A stretch of DNA of 64,000 nucleotides from Nematopogon swammerdamellus (lineage: Eukaryota; Arthropoda; Insecta; Lepidoptera; Adelidae): assembly GCA_946902875.1 (NCBI GenBank), contig OX336355.1:15285347-15349346 (forward strand), given 5' to 3'. The translations under genes were made by a program, and so were the position numbers. Every line of letters starts with the position of its first letter. Within the stretch, counting starts at the first letter, position 1. Below, in pieces: positions 22,540-34,190 of this stretch. The notes beneath the pieces were generated by a model. It was not told the origin of the DNA. It saw nothing but the letters and a program-made list of their open reading frames with translations, and did no database searches.

Positions 22540-23207
22540 GTTAACAACTTTTGGGGGCATAGATGTAAATTATAGGTATTTATTAGTTTAGATTGAGATA
22601 ATTTTTTATCAGTTTTTGTAACAGGTAAACTTAAAGTTGACTAGGTATCCATCCCTAGACTGGACCTAGAAGTCTAGAAGCAATGTTAACCTATTAAATA
22701 ATTAGCAAACTTGTTTTTGTCTTACAAAAAAATATTAGAATATGGACTCGTCCGAAAGTCGTTTTCTTCCTAAATTCGGAACTTGAGAATTCTCGAGTTC
22801 CAGTAATTTTTTTTCTCGTCTAGAATGAAGTCAAATTTCTCAAGTTTTCTCGAGTTCGAGAAAGCTCGAACATAAACCTTAGTCTTACCACACTCCATTT
22901 TCCTGTCCACGTCCGCCAATGAGGACACGTTTACTCCAACGGTCGTCGTCTCTACGGCTGACGTGCACAGCCCACTATTGCTCCGCCATACACTGTCCAA
23001 TATCGACTACTGTGTTGCGTCGGCGGATGCGTCGTTATGCACCATATAACGTCACGCTTCCTTCCAATTGAGGTAGGCAGAGACAACCGATGTCCACGCC
23101 CCATGGCCCTGACGCGCCATACCTACCTAATCCTTACCTAAAAGGTTGACTGGAAGACATCACTTGTTGCAGTGATAGGTCCTTTGCGCACTGCTGTATG
23201 TCTTTTA
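22540..23207. other. Spacer with RTE-like fragment
   Basis: 22862..22990 on the minus strand encodes SNSGLCTSAVETTTVGVNVS and DVDRKMECGKT-like sequence, a decayed RTE-like C-terminus (compare SGLGTLAEETMTVGVTVS at 39.6 kb). The rest is AT-rich and unassigned. Confidence 0.5.
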
Positions 23208-23441
23208 CACGCTGTATCCCAGGGTAAGCAGAGTAATTGGTGTTGTGCTGCAAGTACTCCACAAGAGTTAAATACAGAAAAACACCGACCACCACTTTTA
23301 GCAAAGTATTAGGACAAGATAACTATCAAGCAGCAAGTAAGGCGGAAGGACTTTCCTGTCGCCCTTTAGCACGGCATCTTGTCCTTATCCCTTAGTCGTG
23401 ATTTACGACATGCACGGGGAGAGATGCAGTGGGGCATTTTC
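23208..23441 (-). mobile_element. Short repeat family C
   Basis: CACGCTGTATCCCAGGG, GTGTTGTGCTGCAAG, TAGCACGGCATCTTGTCCTT, then inverted head A (ACATGCACGGGGAGAGATGC). Family C shares only head A with S1. Confidence 0.75.
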
Positions 23442-26315
23442 ATGGAACTATACTATTCTATTCTATCCCATCTTCACGCCCAATATTATCTTATACACCG
23501 GCGAAATATCGGCTCCGAGTATTAAGACCCTTATGGATCACACACCCATCTGGTAAAGGGATTATATGGAAACTGAAAATGATGTTATAATTTGGGTCAA
23601 GTTATTTGTTTTATAGATGGTAAGTATAAGTGTGTTGCTATTTCGAGGAATCTAATTTGTCACATATACTTTTGCATTCTCATTGTGAATTCAGCTTATG
23701 TATAAGCTGATTTGGTCAGTACTGAACATGCTTTTTCGCGAGTGATGTACGAGAAAGGCTCACCTAGTACTTATAGGTCAGTATAATTTTGTTTGTTCTT
23801 TGAAGTTTCACGTGATTCCGGATATGAAATATTTTTAAAAGTTTAAAAATAAATACATATAAAATTAGATCTTAAAAAAAAATCATTTTCATAATATGTC
23901 GCTGCTGGTTAATATTAGCCCAAAAGTACCCTGAGTTGCTTCGAGAAAAGGATGGTACGGCCGTGTTGCTCGACTTGGCGGGGGCACTTCCGTGCCCCCA
24001 GATCTGTATACTGGTTGATATGAATATAAAAGAATAAAAACGGCGAATCTTTGACAAAAAGACTCTTTCAACATCAAAACGCCAACATTTAATTGGCGAC
24101 GAGTCAACACCTCGTCCGGACCAATGCAATGGCGGCGTGGAGCGCGCTAAATACACGCGAATAATTATTTGAATTTCGAACGCTTCGTAAATCAGTAAGC
24201 CGAGCGCGCCAACTTTTCGAACGACACCTCCGTGCATTTAATAGGACTCCGAGAAACATATGAATGAGATCGTTGGCCTTATTGAGCCGGCGATTCGAAG
24301 TCGGAACGGTTTTTCAATCGCCAATGCCTTTGCGTACAATTTATAACTTACGCTCCACTTTGTAGATTAGGTGCGACGCGCGTAGGAGACATATTGATAG
24401 ATTTAGAGATTGTACGAAGCGCCCACGAAAGATATGCACTTTAGCAAGGATATAAACTCCACCTACGACTGAAATATCTCGAGTTAAATAAGTACCAAAC
24501 GAGTGTCTGCTTAACCCTTTGTTAACAAGGTATCCCTCCCAACACCACTAAAAGCTTAACTCAGTTAAGATAAAGGCTTGAGTAACGACAGTTACAAGAC
24601 AATACTGGCGTATGACTAATCCGACATTATTGTAGCCAGCCAGTCTCTAAACTACTATAGAATTTAACGGGGATATTTACACGTACAGTTATGTACAGGA
24701 GCCAGTTACAAAAACATTAAACTTACGCATGCATATCAGGTGACTTTGATTCACGAAAAGCGCAGTGAGTGCATAAAAGCTATCGATATTAATTTAGGTA
24801 GGGCATATTTAAACTCCAACGACAAGGATTATATTTCATTGACGTCATTTGTAGGAAATCAGCAATAGAATATTAAGAGGTTCCTGCGAATATTAAGAGC
24901 TTGCGTGCACTTATTTGTAATATCTGATATGTGACGCCGTCATCCTTGTGTCTCTTCCCGGTACGATTTTTACAGTGTCGCAAGGAACACGTAGGCATTA
25001 TATTTGTAGAAAACTACGATCGACGCGCCTGCGCTCGTCGAGCGTGCGACTGACAGACCGTCAACTCGAGATGCACCGTTTGACTTATGTCAGTAGGAAC
25101 CGACCGATCGAGCGTATTTGATGTGAAGTCTATTACATTAGTAAGAAAAGTGGTTACTGCCTTCCCGATGTGCGACGACGGCTGCAGGAGCTGGCACAAA
25201 CTTGGTTCGCGAGTGTTACTGAGACGCAAACGTATCGAAAAGACAACCGTTTAATAAAGGTAACCACCGTACTGGCGCAAACCTCTTACTCGACCGTACA
25301 GGCGTCAATGCGTCGACGCCATTGTTACTGGTGCAAACGTATCGACAAGACAACAACAGTTTAATAAACGCAACGGCTGTACAGGTATTCGTAGGAGTAC
25401 CACATCACATATGGACACTGGTTCAGTGAAATGATTACGAACATAAAATAAAAAGAAGCAAAGAAAAGTATATCGAAAGAATGATAGGTTACATACGTAA
25501 AATAGACGTCTGCCTTCCTTCAATACCTGCTTACGAGAGAGTTAAGTCTACCGCCTTGCCAGAGAGCTCATAGAGAGCCCATAGACTACATAAGAATCTT
25601 TAACGGGGTTCGTTCACACCTTTCCATTATTATAACATTGTTGTGTTTACTTTCGTGAACAACAGGCGCAAATCTTTTACCACATAGTACTGGCGTAAAT
25701 GCGTCGACGCCATTATTACTGGCGCAAGCGAACCGCCGCCATTGTTACTGGCGCAAGCGAACCGATGCCAATATAACACAGCCACGCGTAAGCTCTATCC
25801 GCGATGTAACCTTGCCACAACTGGTTCCTTATGTAGAGCAAAGCCCAATGTCTTTAGGGCAGCAGGGTGGCTATATTAATGTCTCTATCTATTATTTATT
25901 GCGATCATGCGTGCCGGTGTGTAGCACGCTTTATTGGCCTCGCCGCTGAATTTGTTACTTTACTATGTAATGTCGGTATTAATTCAAATAATACATCGGT
26001 AACGTTTGCTTGTATATAATGCTATATTTATCTAATGTATCGTGGAGTATTTCGCCATACATAGCTTTTGAAATTACCGTGGTTGTTAAAAATTTAATAG
26101 AAAATTCAACGGATTTTCTCACGGTCGTCTCCGGTTGGCAGAGAAGCGTCGCACACCAGGCAGAGCGTTCGTGAAGGTGGGCCACACGTTTGGCCCGAAA
26201 CTTCGAGCCACATAGCTCGGAGACGACCGTGAGTAAAGCCGTCAATTTTCTAATAATGTACTTCGCCGTACACACAAATTGCTTCATACCATTATTAAAA
26301 AGGCCTTAGACACAC
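23442..26315. other. Largely unassigned region
   Basis: No gene recognised. 23880..24240 is a moderately GC-rich stretch that might be an old LTR/leader (AATTGGCGACGAGTCAACAC), but no paired LTR is seen. 25260..25790 contains loosely repeated GCCATTGTTACTGGCGCAAG words (at least four) without a fixed period. 26040..26275 is a separate palindrome. Confidence 0.4.
26040..26275. repeat. Inverted-repeat element (CTCACGGTCGTCTCCG)
   Basis: CTCACGGTCGTCTCCG at 26118 pairs with CGGAGACGACCGTGAG near 26220. The arms extend through AGAAAATTCAACGG / CCGTCAATTTTCT and further with mismatches. Non-coding MITE-like palindrome. Confidence 0.65.
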
Positions 26316-26617
26316 CACACGCCGTATCCCGGCAATCGGGGTTATCAGAGTAATCGGTGTTGTGCTACAAGTATTCGGGTAAATTATAGCACAACACCGA
26401 CCACCACGTTTAGCAAAGTATTCGGCCAAGATAACTCAGATCAGGCAGCAAGTAAGGCATGCTGCAAGACTCGGTGGAAACACCGTGCCAAGGAGACGTG
26501 GCTAGCCTGTCGCCTCATGCACGGCATCTTGTCCTTATCCCTTAGTCGCCTTTTACGACATACACGGGGAGAGATGCAGTGGGGCTATTCTTATTAAGTA
26601 CCGGCCCCACACAGTAT
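26316..26617 (-). mobile_element. Short repeat family C, near complete
   Basis: CACGCCGTATCCCGGCAATC to GTACCGGCCCCACACAGTA. It contains CACAACACCGACCACCACG, GCACGGCATCTTGTCCTTAT and inverted head A. Confidence 0.8.
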
Positions 26618-26769
26618 GTATTTATTGCCATTAATCGATAGATTTCGCCTGGATTGGCACTATCTCAATGAATGCATAACATGCATGACTTTACATGAAT
26701 GTCGATGAAAGTTCACGCTTTGGACCAGCTGGAATCTGCAGAATAACCCGAATAAGATTGTGAGAGTGG

Positions 26770-26880
26770 AAGAGGCGGCCGAGGTGTGTCAGGATCGGGG
26801 GACGTAGGGGATACGTCGTCTCTTCCTATCCGATTGGGAAGCAGGTGTGACTGGTGGCGGCCTTGACCAATGAATTTTAG
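26770..26880 (+). mobile_element. LINE ORF C-terminal remnant (GRGGRGVSGS type)
   Basis: GAGTGGAAGAGGCGGCCGAG, GTGTGTCAGGATCG, TTCCTATCCGATTGGGAAGC match 56310..56375. A short 3' remnant. Confidence 0.55.
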
Positions 26881-27137
26881 TGAGGCAACTAGGTGGATTA
26901 CCTACATAATAGCATTTTATTAATGTTGTATTCCAGTTTCCATTTCGAGGACAGGACATGCCCAACGTCTAGCAATAAATAAACATCCATGTTGATCTTT
27001 TTTCTTTACCTTCAATAGGCGCAAGTGAGGCGGCGCCTCACTTGCTTCACCTGGGGAAGTTCATGTCTGTATATATGCAGCCTGATTTCACCAGGTCATT
27101 TTGAATGATTCTCTTTTGCAATATAATACCTACATGA

Positions 27138-27469
27138 TTTTTTTTTTGTATGGAAACTGACACGGTTGGCTACAACACCTACAACATCCGTGATGTCAGC
27201 CCATGATGTCAACACCAGGTGAACTTGGTGCCACGTCAGTGCTTCCCTTCGGTCGTGCCGGCTACACTGAACTGGACGGAAAACACAAACTATTTACATA
27301 GCCGTTTCGACCGACCTTTCATTCAGTGCGGTGGTACCAACCCGGGCGGCTTGAACCCTACCACCTAGTAATATAAGAAGGGAGTCATATCCCTTAGTCG
27401 CCTTTTACAACATACACGGGGAGAGATGCAGTGGGGCTATTATTTTAAAGTACCGGCCCCACACGGTAC
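27138..27469 (-). mobile_element. SINE S1, head-A version, complete
   Basis: Runs from an A tail (T-run at 27138) to GTACCGGCCCCACACGGTAC at 27469. Head A joins the core directly (GGGATATGACTCCCTTCTTA on the minus strand), with no tRNA/5S part. Confidence 0.9.
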
Positions 27470-27499
27470 AAATGATATTGTATGTGCTTTTGTTTTCAA

Positions 27500-27680
27500 G
27501 CTTTTTTTCATTGCACTCGAACTGGATTATCTTGTTTATTGTTTATTGATCATTCATATTGCCAGTAAAACCACACTCGAGTTTGTCACAGTTTGTCATA
27601 TCCGGTTCCATTATACCCACAAAGAAGAACTTCGAAGAACCACAAAGAAACTTCGCAGGTTATTTTTTTTTCCATAAACA
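27500..27680. repeat. Interspersed repeat related to 1..290
   Basis: CCCACAAAGAAGAACTTCG and AAACTTCGCAGG, plus TTGATCATTCATATTGCC, are shared with the window start. Confidence 0.45.
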
Positions 27681-28214
27681 TAATTAGGTACAAGTATTTA
27701 GTGAATCAGTTAAGAATCAGAATCACTTAAGTTTCGAAAATGTTATTATCTATGTAATTCAAACCACAAAAAAATTTACGAAGGCTATTTTTTGCTCGAT
27801 ACTAACCCATCACTATTTATTGTCAATTGACTTATCCTAAGTTTGCATTGTCATCAAAAGAAAATATGTAAAAAAAATAAAAAATTTACAGCTTGAGAGT
27901 TGCCTCACGCCTGTGGGCGTGGCCTATGACTTACATGTGTGTTGTGCGTGTGCATTTGTTTTGTGCGTGTGCCTAACTTGCTCCTCTTTGTGTGTAGTGT
28001 CGATACTAGCACACACACACACACACATACGAAGCGCTAGCAGCTCAGCGTACGGTTATTGGGTTTCAAATATCATCGCTTAGGGCGCCTCTAGTAGGGG
28101 GCGCGGGCGGTAGGTATTTGATGCTTTGTGTGCTGACTACTAAGAACTTTCTTTTCATACATATTACAAGTATTTTAGTAACTTGCCACATATTAACATC
28201 ATCGCCTACAAATA
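27681..28214. other. Spacer with (AC)n microsatellite
   Basis: An (AC)n run at about 28010..28026. No gene seen. Confidence 0.5.
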
Positions 28215-28395
28215 CATCGTATGGCTGCGTTCGAGGTCGGAGCCTCAGATGCAGCGAATTTCACCCCGAGGAGGTGCCAGTCCGGCTTGAACGCGGACTA
28301 AGGTCGCAGGGGGAAAGCCTATTAACATGCGATTTGAAGATCCATTCCACTCTTTCGCAGTGCTAAGAATTTGACGCTTCTTCGAGGAAATATTC
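28215..28395 (-). mobile_element. LINE family F, 3' end
   Basis: GAGGTCGGAGCCTCAGATGC, CCCCGAGGAGGTGCCAGTCC and GCGATTTGAAGATCC match 59380..59500. The minus strand holds the end of a reverse transcriptase ORF. Confidence 0.6.
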
Positions 28396-28437
28396 ACGTC
28401 CGAAGAGGAGTCCCAGTCATCTTCGTCACACACTCTA

Positions 28438-28653
28438 ACCTAGTTCATCCCGGCCGGGTTGGTACCACCGCCTTGAGCGAAGCGTCCGTCGAAACGGCTA
28501 TGTAAATAGTTTGTGTTTTCCGTTCATTCCAGTTTAGCCGACATGAAATGAAGGGAAGCACTGACATGGCACCTAGCTCACCCGGTGTTATGGGCTGACA
28601 TCACGGATGTTGTAGGTGATGTAGCCAACCGTGTCAGTATCCATTAAAAAAAA
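28438..28653 (+). mobile_element. SINE S1, 3' two-thirds
   Basis: Begins within the core (GGCCGGGTTGGTACCACCG), continues through the body and ends in an A tail at 28653. Confidence 0.85.
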
Positions 28654-29392
28654 TCGTTCAGGGACAGGCTTTCACAAGACATCTTCAAAGAGATTCATAA
28701 GACGCCAGCAAAAGCCAGCGATACATCTAGCGATTTCTCAAACAACACCATGTCCAAAACTCGAATAAAATCCTCCCTTTGTTTGCTTACAAGACAAGCA
28801 AGGGTCAGGGAAGTGCCCGCTCTAAGAGTTCATTTGTCAAGCGCATTGTGCGACTTATGACTTATTATAACACGTGATGGCTGGCAATTTGTTTATTAAA
28901 CCATATTTGGTCAGCTCGGAGCCGTAGCGTTTCGGTACGAGCATTAGGTACGCCTTGTTCCCATATCCGTGGTGCTGGGGGAACAGAGAAATGTATATTA
29001 CGCTTAAACGGCGACACTGAAGGCGGAATAATGCAATTTTATTCCTCTCATCCCGCATTGTTCCGGAACCCGCCAACTCCGTTTAGGACGATTTTACAGT
29101 AAGACGAAAAAACTATACCTCGATAAATAGCCGCCCATTCAAACTACGAGGGAGCTGGAACGAATGGTAATTTTTAATCTTCGATTCACTCTGGATTGGA
29201 CTGTGTTAGGAACATAATGCCTTAACAGATAAGTGACAAATTTATTTATTCGAAACAATTTTCAACAACTTTTTTTAGAGAAACCGATTTGGCGGGTTCT
29301 GGAAGTATACCACTCAATTAGGTATTGTTACAGGTTTTCTTCAAATATTTTTCAAATGTTTTTAAGTTTACTCTGTTTTATACTCAATTTAT
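28654..29392. other. Unassigned spacer
   Basis: No gene or known repeat recognised. Confidence 0.4.
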
Positions 29393-29739
29393 GTTTCCGG
29401 ATTAACTGTAGGTACTGAAGACTTACATAAGTCGACGTTTCGCCCGCCACGTCACGGGCTTCTTCAGGAACTGCGGGAGTTCCTGGAGCCGACGTCTGGT
29501 GTCCGTTGTACCAGACGTCAAACTTCTCTTTTTCGAAGATTGCAGCTGTGGGTAGCTTGCACAATATTCGGCAGCGGTGCCAGATCGCGATTCAAATATC
29601 GTACGAAGTCCCGGCTGCACACAACACTCACTCTGTCTTCAAACGCTGGCTTGGCGGAAGATCTTGAAGAGGCCCGTGACGTAGCGGGCGAAACGTCGAC
29701 TTATGTAAGTCTTCAGTACCTACAGTTAATCCGGAAACT
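29393..29739. mobile_element. Inverted pair of hammerhead-like ends, possible Penelope-like element
   Basis: Inverted arms of about 65 bp (29393..29457 and 29673..29739) surround a 215-bp spacer. On its own strand each arm reads GCCCGTGACGT[G/A]GCGGGC, GAAACGTC, GACTTATGTAAGTC. The left arm (minus strand) starts CCTGAAGAAGCCCG, close to the hammerhead ribozyme core CUGANGA, stem II, GAAA. Hammerhead-like motifs with a minimal stem III are known in Penelope-like retroelements. Here the left arm has one extra A before stem II and the right arm has U for C at the first core base, so activity is doubtful. No reverse transcriptase is seen. Confidence 0.5.
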
Positions 29740-29863
29740 TAAAATGAGTATAAATATTTTTCAATCGGAACCCGAATGGCATACCAAAAGAAAACCTTTA
29801 TCAGTCGGCGCTCGTTCAAATATTTTATAGCAACTGCACTAAATGGCTGAATAATTCGCTATA

Positions 29864-30331
29864 CAGGGTGTATCAGGATAGGTTTTCGAAACTTCAGGGT
29901 TCGAAAGGAGCCCATATTTGAAGATGAAAAGCTCTGAAACTTTTTCCCAGATTCGATCATTTTACAGTACTTTTTGGTGAAAATCTATTCTTCAAGATTT
30001 GGTGGATGGTTAACGTCCGCCTTTATTAAATAAAAAATAAATTCTAACTTATGAATAAAAATAGGTAGGTTGCATACATAACTAGTACGATTGAACTGCG
30101 TGTAGGTAAACTCCAAACACTGAAAGTTCAATGACCTCAAAATAAAAAGAGGACTGAATTAGTTCACTGCACTCTCCAGTCTCACTGTCCATCGAGTTTT
30201 TATTACAATTTCCAACTTTTGTATGACCAAAAAAACAACGGAATTTCGATTTGAGTGATAAGGATTTTTTATTTCTAATAATGAGTACTTTCTATTCCTG
30301 AAGTTTCTCAAACCTATCCTGATACACCCTG
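29864..30331. mobile_element. MITE, same family as 5496..5950, opposite orientation
   Basis: CAGGGTGTATCAGGATAGG at the left, CCTATCCTGATACACCCTG at the right, TA on both sides. The interior contains CTCACTGTCCATCGAG and AACGTCCGCCTTTATT, inverted relative to the 5.5-kb copy. Confidence 0.75.
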
Positions 30332-31126
30332 TATAGTGATAATGATAATTTTTAACATCATAATAAATGTTTTGGGTATAAGCGTGTATAAGGTATTAAA
30401 ACTAGGTACTATAAACATTATTTAATACACATGGAAATAAATAAATTTATACATTATATGAATAAAACAATATGCACATCATTTAGTATTACATCAGAGT
30501 AAATCGTAATATGTATAAACTTTAATTATATTAATGACTTGACTAAACCCTACGTTATTTGTATTTTATTATCTTTTTTATGGATAAATATTTCACTTAT
30601 TATTTCTTATTTTTTCTTACATGTTTAGTATGTAAGTAAGTAATATTTAAAAACAAAAATAAAAAAGCTCTACCAGGTTTCTTGTCCGGTTCTTCATTGT
30701 AGATTGCATTGGGACAAAAAAAGAACGATGACGAACCATACTTAACGTTGTGTGTTCTTTATGGCGAAATAAATATCTCAATATGAAAATTGCAAACTTC
30801 AGAAAAGTTAATAAAAAATAAAAACAAATTCACACTACTACATACATTATGAACACATACTTTTCCAAAAAATTCAAAAACCTCTAAAACATATACCTCT
30901 TTGTGTTTCTTCTTAACTCTTATTCGAAATAATCATCATTTGCACAGTACCCAGTTGTCTCTAAGGCTTTCCAAGCATCTAGCGATGGACGTTATCTCGC
31001 GGTTGAAGAATTGCGTGTTTTGTCAAGAGGCCAGCCGTGTGGTCCGAGCGATATGTTAGCTCGCGTCAACTCTACCCTGTACTGCGGTTACAATCAGCCG
31101 TTTCGTTTGATGATATGTGCATAAGT
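30332..31126. other. AT-rich spacer
   Basis: No gene or recognised repeat. Confidence 0.45.
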
Positions 31127-31370
31127 ATATGACTCACTTCTTATATTACTAAGTGGTAGGGTTTAACCCGCCCGGGTTGGTACCACCGCACTGAATGAAA
31201 CGTCGGGCGAAACGGCTATGCAAATAGTTTGTGTTTTCCGTCCAGTTCAGCGTAGCCGGCACGACCGAAGCGAAGCACTGACGTGGCAACAAGTTCACCC
31301 GGTGTTACGGGCTGACATCACGGATGTTGTAGGCGATGTAGCCAACCGTGTCAGTTTCCATTAAAAAAAA
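31127..31370 (+). mobile_element. SINE S1, head-truncated
   Basis: Starts just before the core (ACTTCTTATATTACTAAGTG) and ends in an A tail at 31370. A family D SINE follows 30 bp later in the same orientation. Confidence 0.85.
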
Positions 31371-31399
31371 TGTAGGAAACAGTTTATGAAGTAAATAAA

Positions 31400-31644
31400 T
31401 TCCCTCTTTGCCCCTTACTAGGTGGTAGGCTCAAATTGTAGCCGACTGGGTTGGTAACACCGTACTGGAAGTAAGATGGCCGCATAGCAGCCTCGGCTGT
31501 GTTCTCCTCTAGTCCAGTATAGCCAGCAATCCAGGCAAGTCTCCGGTATGGCACCTACCTTCTCGGAGGTGATATTAGCTGGTCGGAGCGTGCGCTTTGG
31601 CCCCTCCGACTCAGCCACCCATACCGGATTACATAAAAAAAAAA
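31400..31644 (+). mobile_element. SINE family D, head-truncated
   Basis: TTTGCCCCTTACTAGGTGGT, ACTGGGTTGGTAACACCG, then the tail CAGCCACCCATACCGGATTA with an A-run to 31644. Confidence 0.85.
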
Positions 31645-31797
31645 ATTATAAGAAATTCACAAAAAGTACATAATCTCCTCCTTTCTTGAAGTAGTTTTAA
31701 AGGGAGGACAAGCCTAATTTGAAATGAATAGTATAAATAAAAAAAAAATTGTGACAATTTACGGCTGCATCCTTCCCCCTCCCCTCTAGACTACATA

Positions 31798-32712
31798 GGG
31801 CACACTAAAAGTTTCCGGAATTGGTCACTTACATAAACAATATTTAAAAAGTAATTACAACTTTGCAAATGGAACTCTTTGGCTGTAGAATGCAGTTTGT
31901 TTCATCTGACTGTCAATTGTTTTTCCATTGTGGCGCCATTTTAAAAATTGCATGTCTACATTAACATAAATTTAACCCGGGAAAATTTTCGTAGTATGAT
32001 TTTCTACGATTTTAAGTGTAATTTGACAGCTCATCAGGGCCTCGCTCGGCTTCAATCTGCTTTTGGCGATGAAGCACCATGCAAGACGACTATTTATTGC
32101 TGGTTTGCAGAATTCAAGAGCGGTCGTGTCAATCTCAGTGACGAATCTCGCGATGGTCGCCCGTCCACCGCTGTGAACAACAAAAACATCGATGCTGTGC
32201 GCCGTATGATCGAAACAGACAGGCATGTGACCTACCATGAGATTCGGGCATCCTTAGACATAGGCATGAGTCAAATACAATCAATCCTACACAAACATTT
32301 GGGTGTGAGAAAGCTGTGCTCGCGGTGGATCCCACACAATTTGACCGAGGCTCAAAAAACGCACCGCGTCACTTGGTGCAATGCCATGCTTACCAGATTC
32401 AACAAAGGCGCTTCAAATTTGGTGTGGGACATAGTTACAGGTGACGGCACCTTGTGACTTTTTTCTGTTCCCAAAAATTAAGAACCAATTACGCGGTCAA
32501 CGATTTTCATCACCAGAAGAGGCTGTCGAAGAATATGAAAAACACGTTTCTGAGGTCAGCACGGAGGAGTGACACAAAAGTTTTCAAAATTGGTTTAATC
32601 GTATGAAAAAGTGCATTTACGCAAAGGGAGAATATTTTGAGAAACAATAAATTAATTTTTGACCTTTAATAGTATTTTATTCTTATTAATTCCGGAAACT
32701 TTTAGTGTGCCC
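31798..32712 (+). mobile_element. Internally deleted mariner element
   Basis: Terminal inverted repeats GGGCACACTAAAAGTTTCCG (31798) and its complement ending at 32712 bound 915 bp. TA precedes the left end; the right flank is CA, so the duplication has decayed on one side. The interior holds the two ends of a mariner transposase gene (separate entry) with the catalytic middle missing. It could move only with transposase supplied in trans. Confidence 0.9.
31948..32649 (+). pseudogene. Mariner transposase, N- and C-terminal parts only
   Basis: The N-terminal part (to 32454) has the paired helix-turn-helix region: FGDEAPCKTTIYCWFAEF, GRVNLSDESRDGRPSTAVNN, ILHKHLGVRKLCSRWIPH, and stops right after VTGDGT, where the first catalytic Asp normally sits (GDE(T)W in the family). 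Downstream, a frame resumes with FPKIKNQLRGQRFSSPEEAV and YAKGEYFEKQ, the family's C-terminus, with one further stop (TGA for Trp). About 130 codons holding the second and third catalytic Asp are deleted. No intact ATG begins the frame; 31948 is TTG and 31997 is the first in-frame ATG. Non-functional. Confidence 0.9.
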
Positions 32713-33354
32713 CACGTATAATTTTCTTTATTTCCGAGCTTCCACATTATCCAACCAAAATGACTTTACTCCCAAAAACCAACACTGGATGCGATATCGG
32801 AAATTTAGTTTAGATTTATAATTTCAAAACGTGTAACAAATTCCCGAATGGCAAAATGTTAAAATCGAAACTGTCTCGATCTGTTACATAATTTCTCGCA
32901 GGCGCAATGTATACCCGCTGCGTCAATGCCGGCGCGCGCGCACGTGCCAAAGCGGGACCGCGCAAGCGACAGCCAGATCAGATTGTCCTCCTAATCTCAT
33001 TATCTCGATGTATGAATGTCCCATTGAGGCGGGGCGGGCCTCGGTAGGTGGGCGCGGCTCCTGATTAAATATTAAACGATTAAACGCTTATCCGGAGATC
33101 TTAACGAAGTGTTTATTGCGGCGCCTTGGCGTATGTAGATGGAGTCGGGCGGAAAATTGTGTCATTGTGGATATACCGGTAGAACCAGTGAGGGATAATC
33201 TCCTGTCAGATCTAGAGATGGTGCATTCTTTGCAGGGATTGGGTGCTGTCAAATCTAGAATTTGTGTCAGCTTTGGTGTCATACACACTCAGTTAGGTGT
33301 CCTCCTTGTCAGGATGTCCAAAATCAAAATGCGTAAAACTTAGATCTTTTGTAT
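32713..33354. other. Unassigned, partly GC-rich spacer
   Basis: 32900..33060 is GC- and CpG-rich (GCCGGCGCGCGCGCACGTGC). The flanking open frames (33088..33343, both strands) have no recognisable domain. No gene assigned. Confidence 0.4.
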
Positions 33355-34190
33355 CTAAGATTACACCTTATTGATACTCTTCGGCACCTGGTCGACACTC
33401 TTCGACACCTTATTGATACTCTTCGGCACCTTGTCGATACTCTTCGACACCTTATTGATACTCTTCGGCGCCTTGTCGATACTCTTCGACACCTTATTGA
33501 TACTATTCGGCACCTTGTCGATACTCTTCGACACCTTATTGATTTTTTTTTATTGATAGCGCCGTATGTGGCATCGTTTCACCTACAAGTAGGTGTCTAA
33601 CGATGCCAATGGACATTCTGTGATGCACGGGGATTGCGAATGCCATGCCGGCCTGACAGGAGCCTTTTCACGCCCCTTTTGAAAACCCCCAGGCTTTACT
33701 TGGGAGGAAATAGATGGGCAGGGAGTGCGTTCCACATTTTTCCGGTTCTGTGAATAAAATACCTACAGAACCGGTTGGTTAGCATCCGTGGTAGGTAGAT
33801 TGAATAGGGGTGCATCCCCTGCCTAGTACGCGTAGTGCGGAGGTGGAATGGGGACGGCGGAATCGCGTTAAACAGTTCCTCCGAATACTCCCCGTGGAAT
33901 AGACTATAGAACACACTTAGGGAGCCGACGTCCCTACGGAGTTGTAGTGGTTCTAAGTCGCGGGACACCACAGGGTCACCTACTAGTCGCACGGCAAGAC
34001 GCTGGATTGGATACTCTTCGGCACCTTGTCGATACTCTTCGACACCTTATTGATACTATTCGGCACCTTATCGACACTCTTCGACACCTTATTGATATTC
34101 TTCGGCACCTCGTCGACATTCTTCGAAAGCTTTTCGACACTATTTAACACCTTTTCGAACACTCTTCGATACCTTGTCGACATTCTTCAG
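33355..34190. repeat. 21-bp minisatellite split by a LINE insertion
   Basis: Units CACCTTGTCGATACTCTTCGA and CACCTTATTGATACTCTTCGG alternate (42-bp higher order) over 33355..33546 and again over 34007..34190. The gap is exactly a 5'-truncated LINE G. Because the unit is a multiple of three, several frames stay open with no coding meaning. Confidence 0.9.
33547..34006 (-). mobile_element. LINE family G 3' end inserted in the minisatellite
   Basis: The minus-strand ORF end (RDVGSLSVFYSLFHGEYSEE, FHLRTTRTRQGMHPYS, TGKMWNALPAHLFPPK) is followed by a 3' UTR and an A tail, seen as the T-run at 33543..33550. Satellite sequence continues on both sides, with ATTG(G)AT at both junctions as a short possible target duplication. 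This is the best preserved LINE G copy in the window. Confidence 0.85.

Noticed and set aside
23880..24240. Solo LTR with primer-binding-like AATTGGCGACGAG
   Set aside because: No second LTR, no TG...CA ends or target duplication could be defined.
33349..33600. 83-residue repeat ORF (TLRHLIDTLRHLVD pattern)
   Set aside because: Product of the 21-bp minisatellite, open in several frames.
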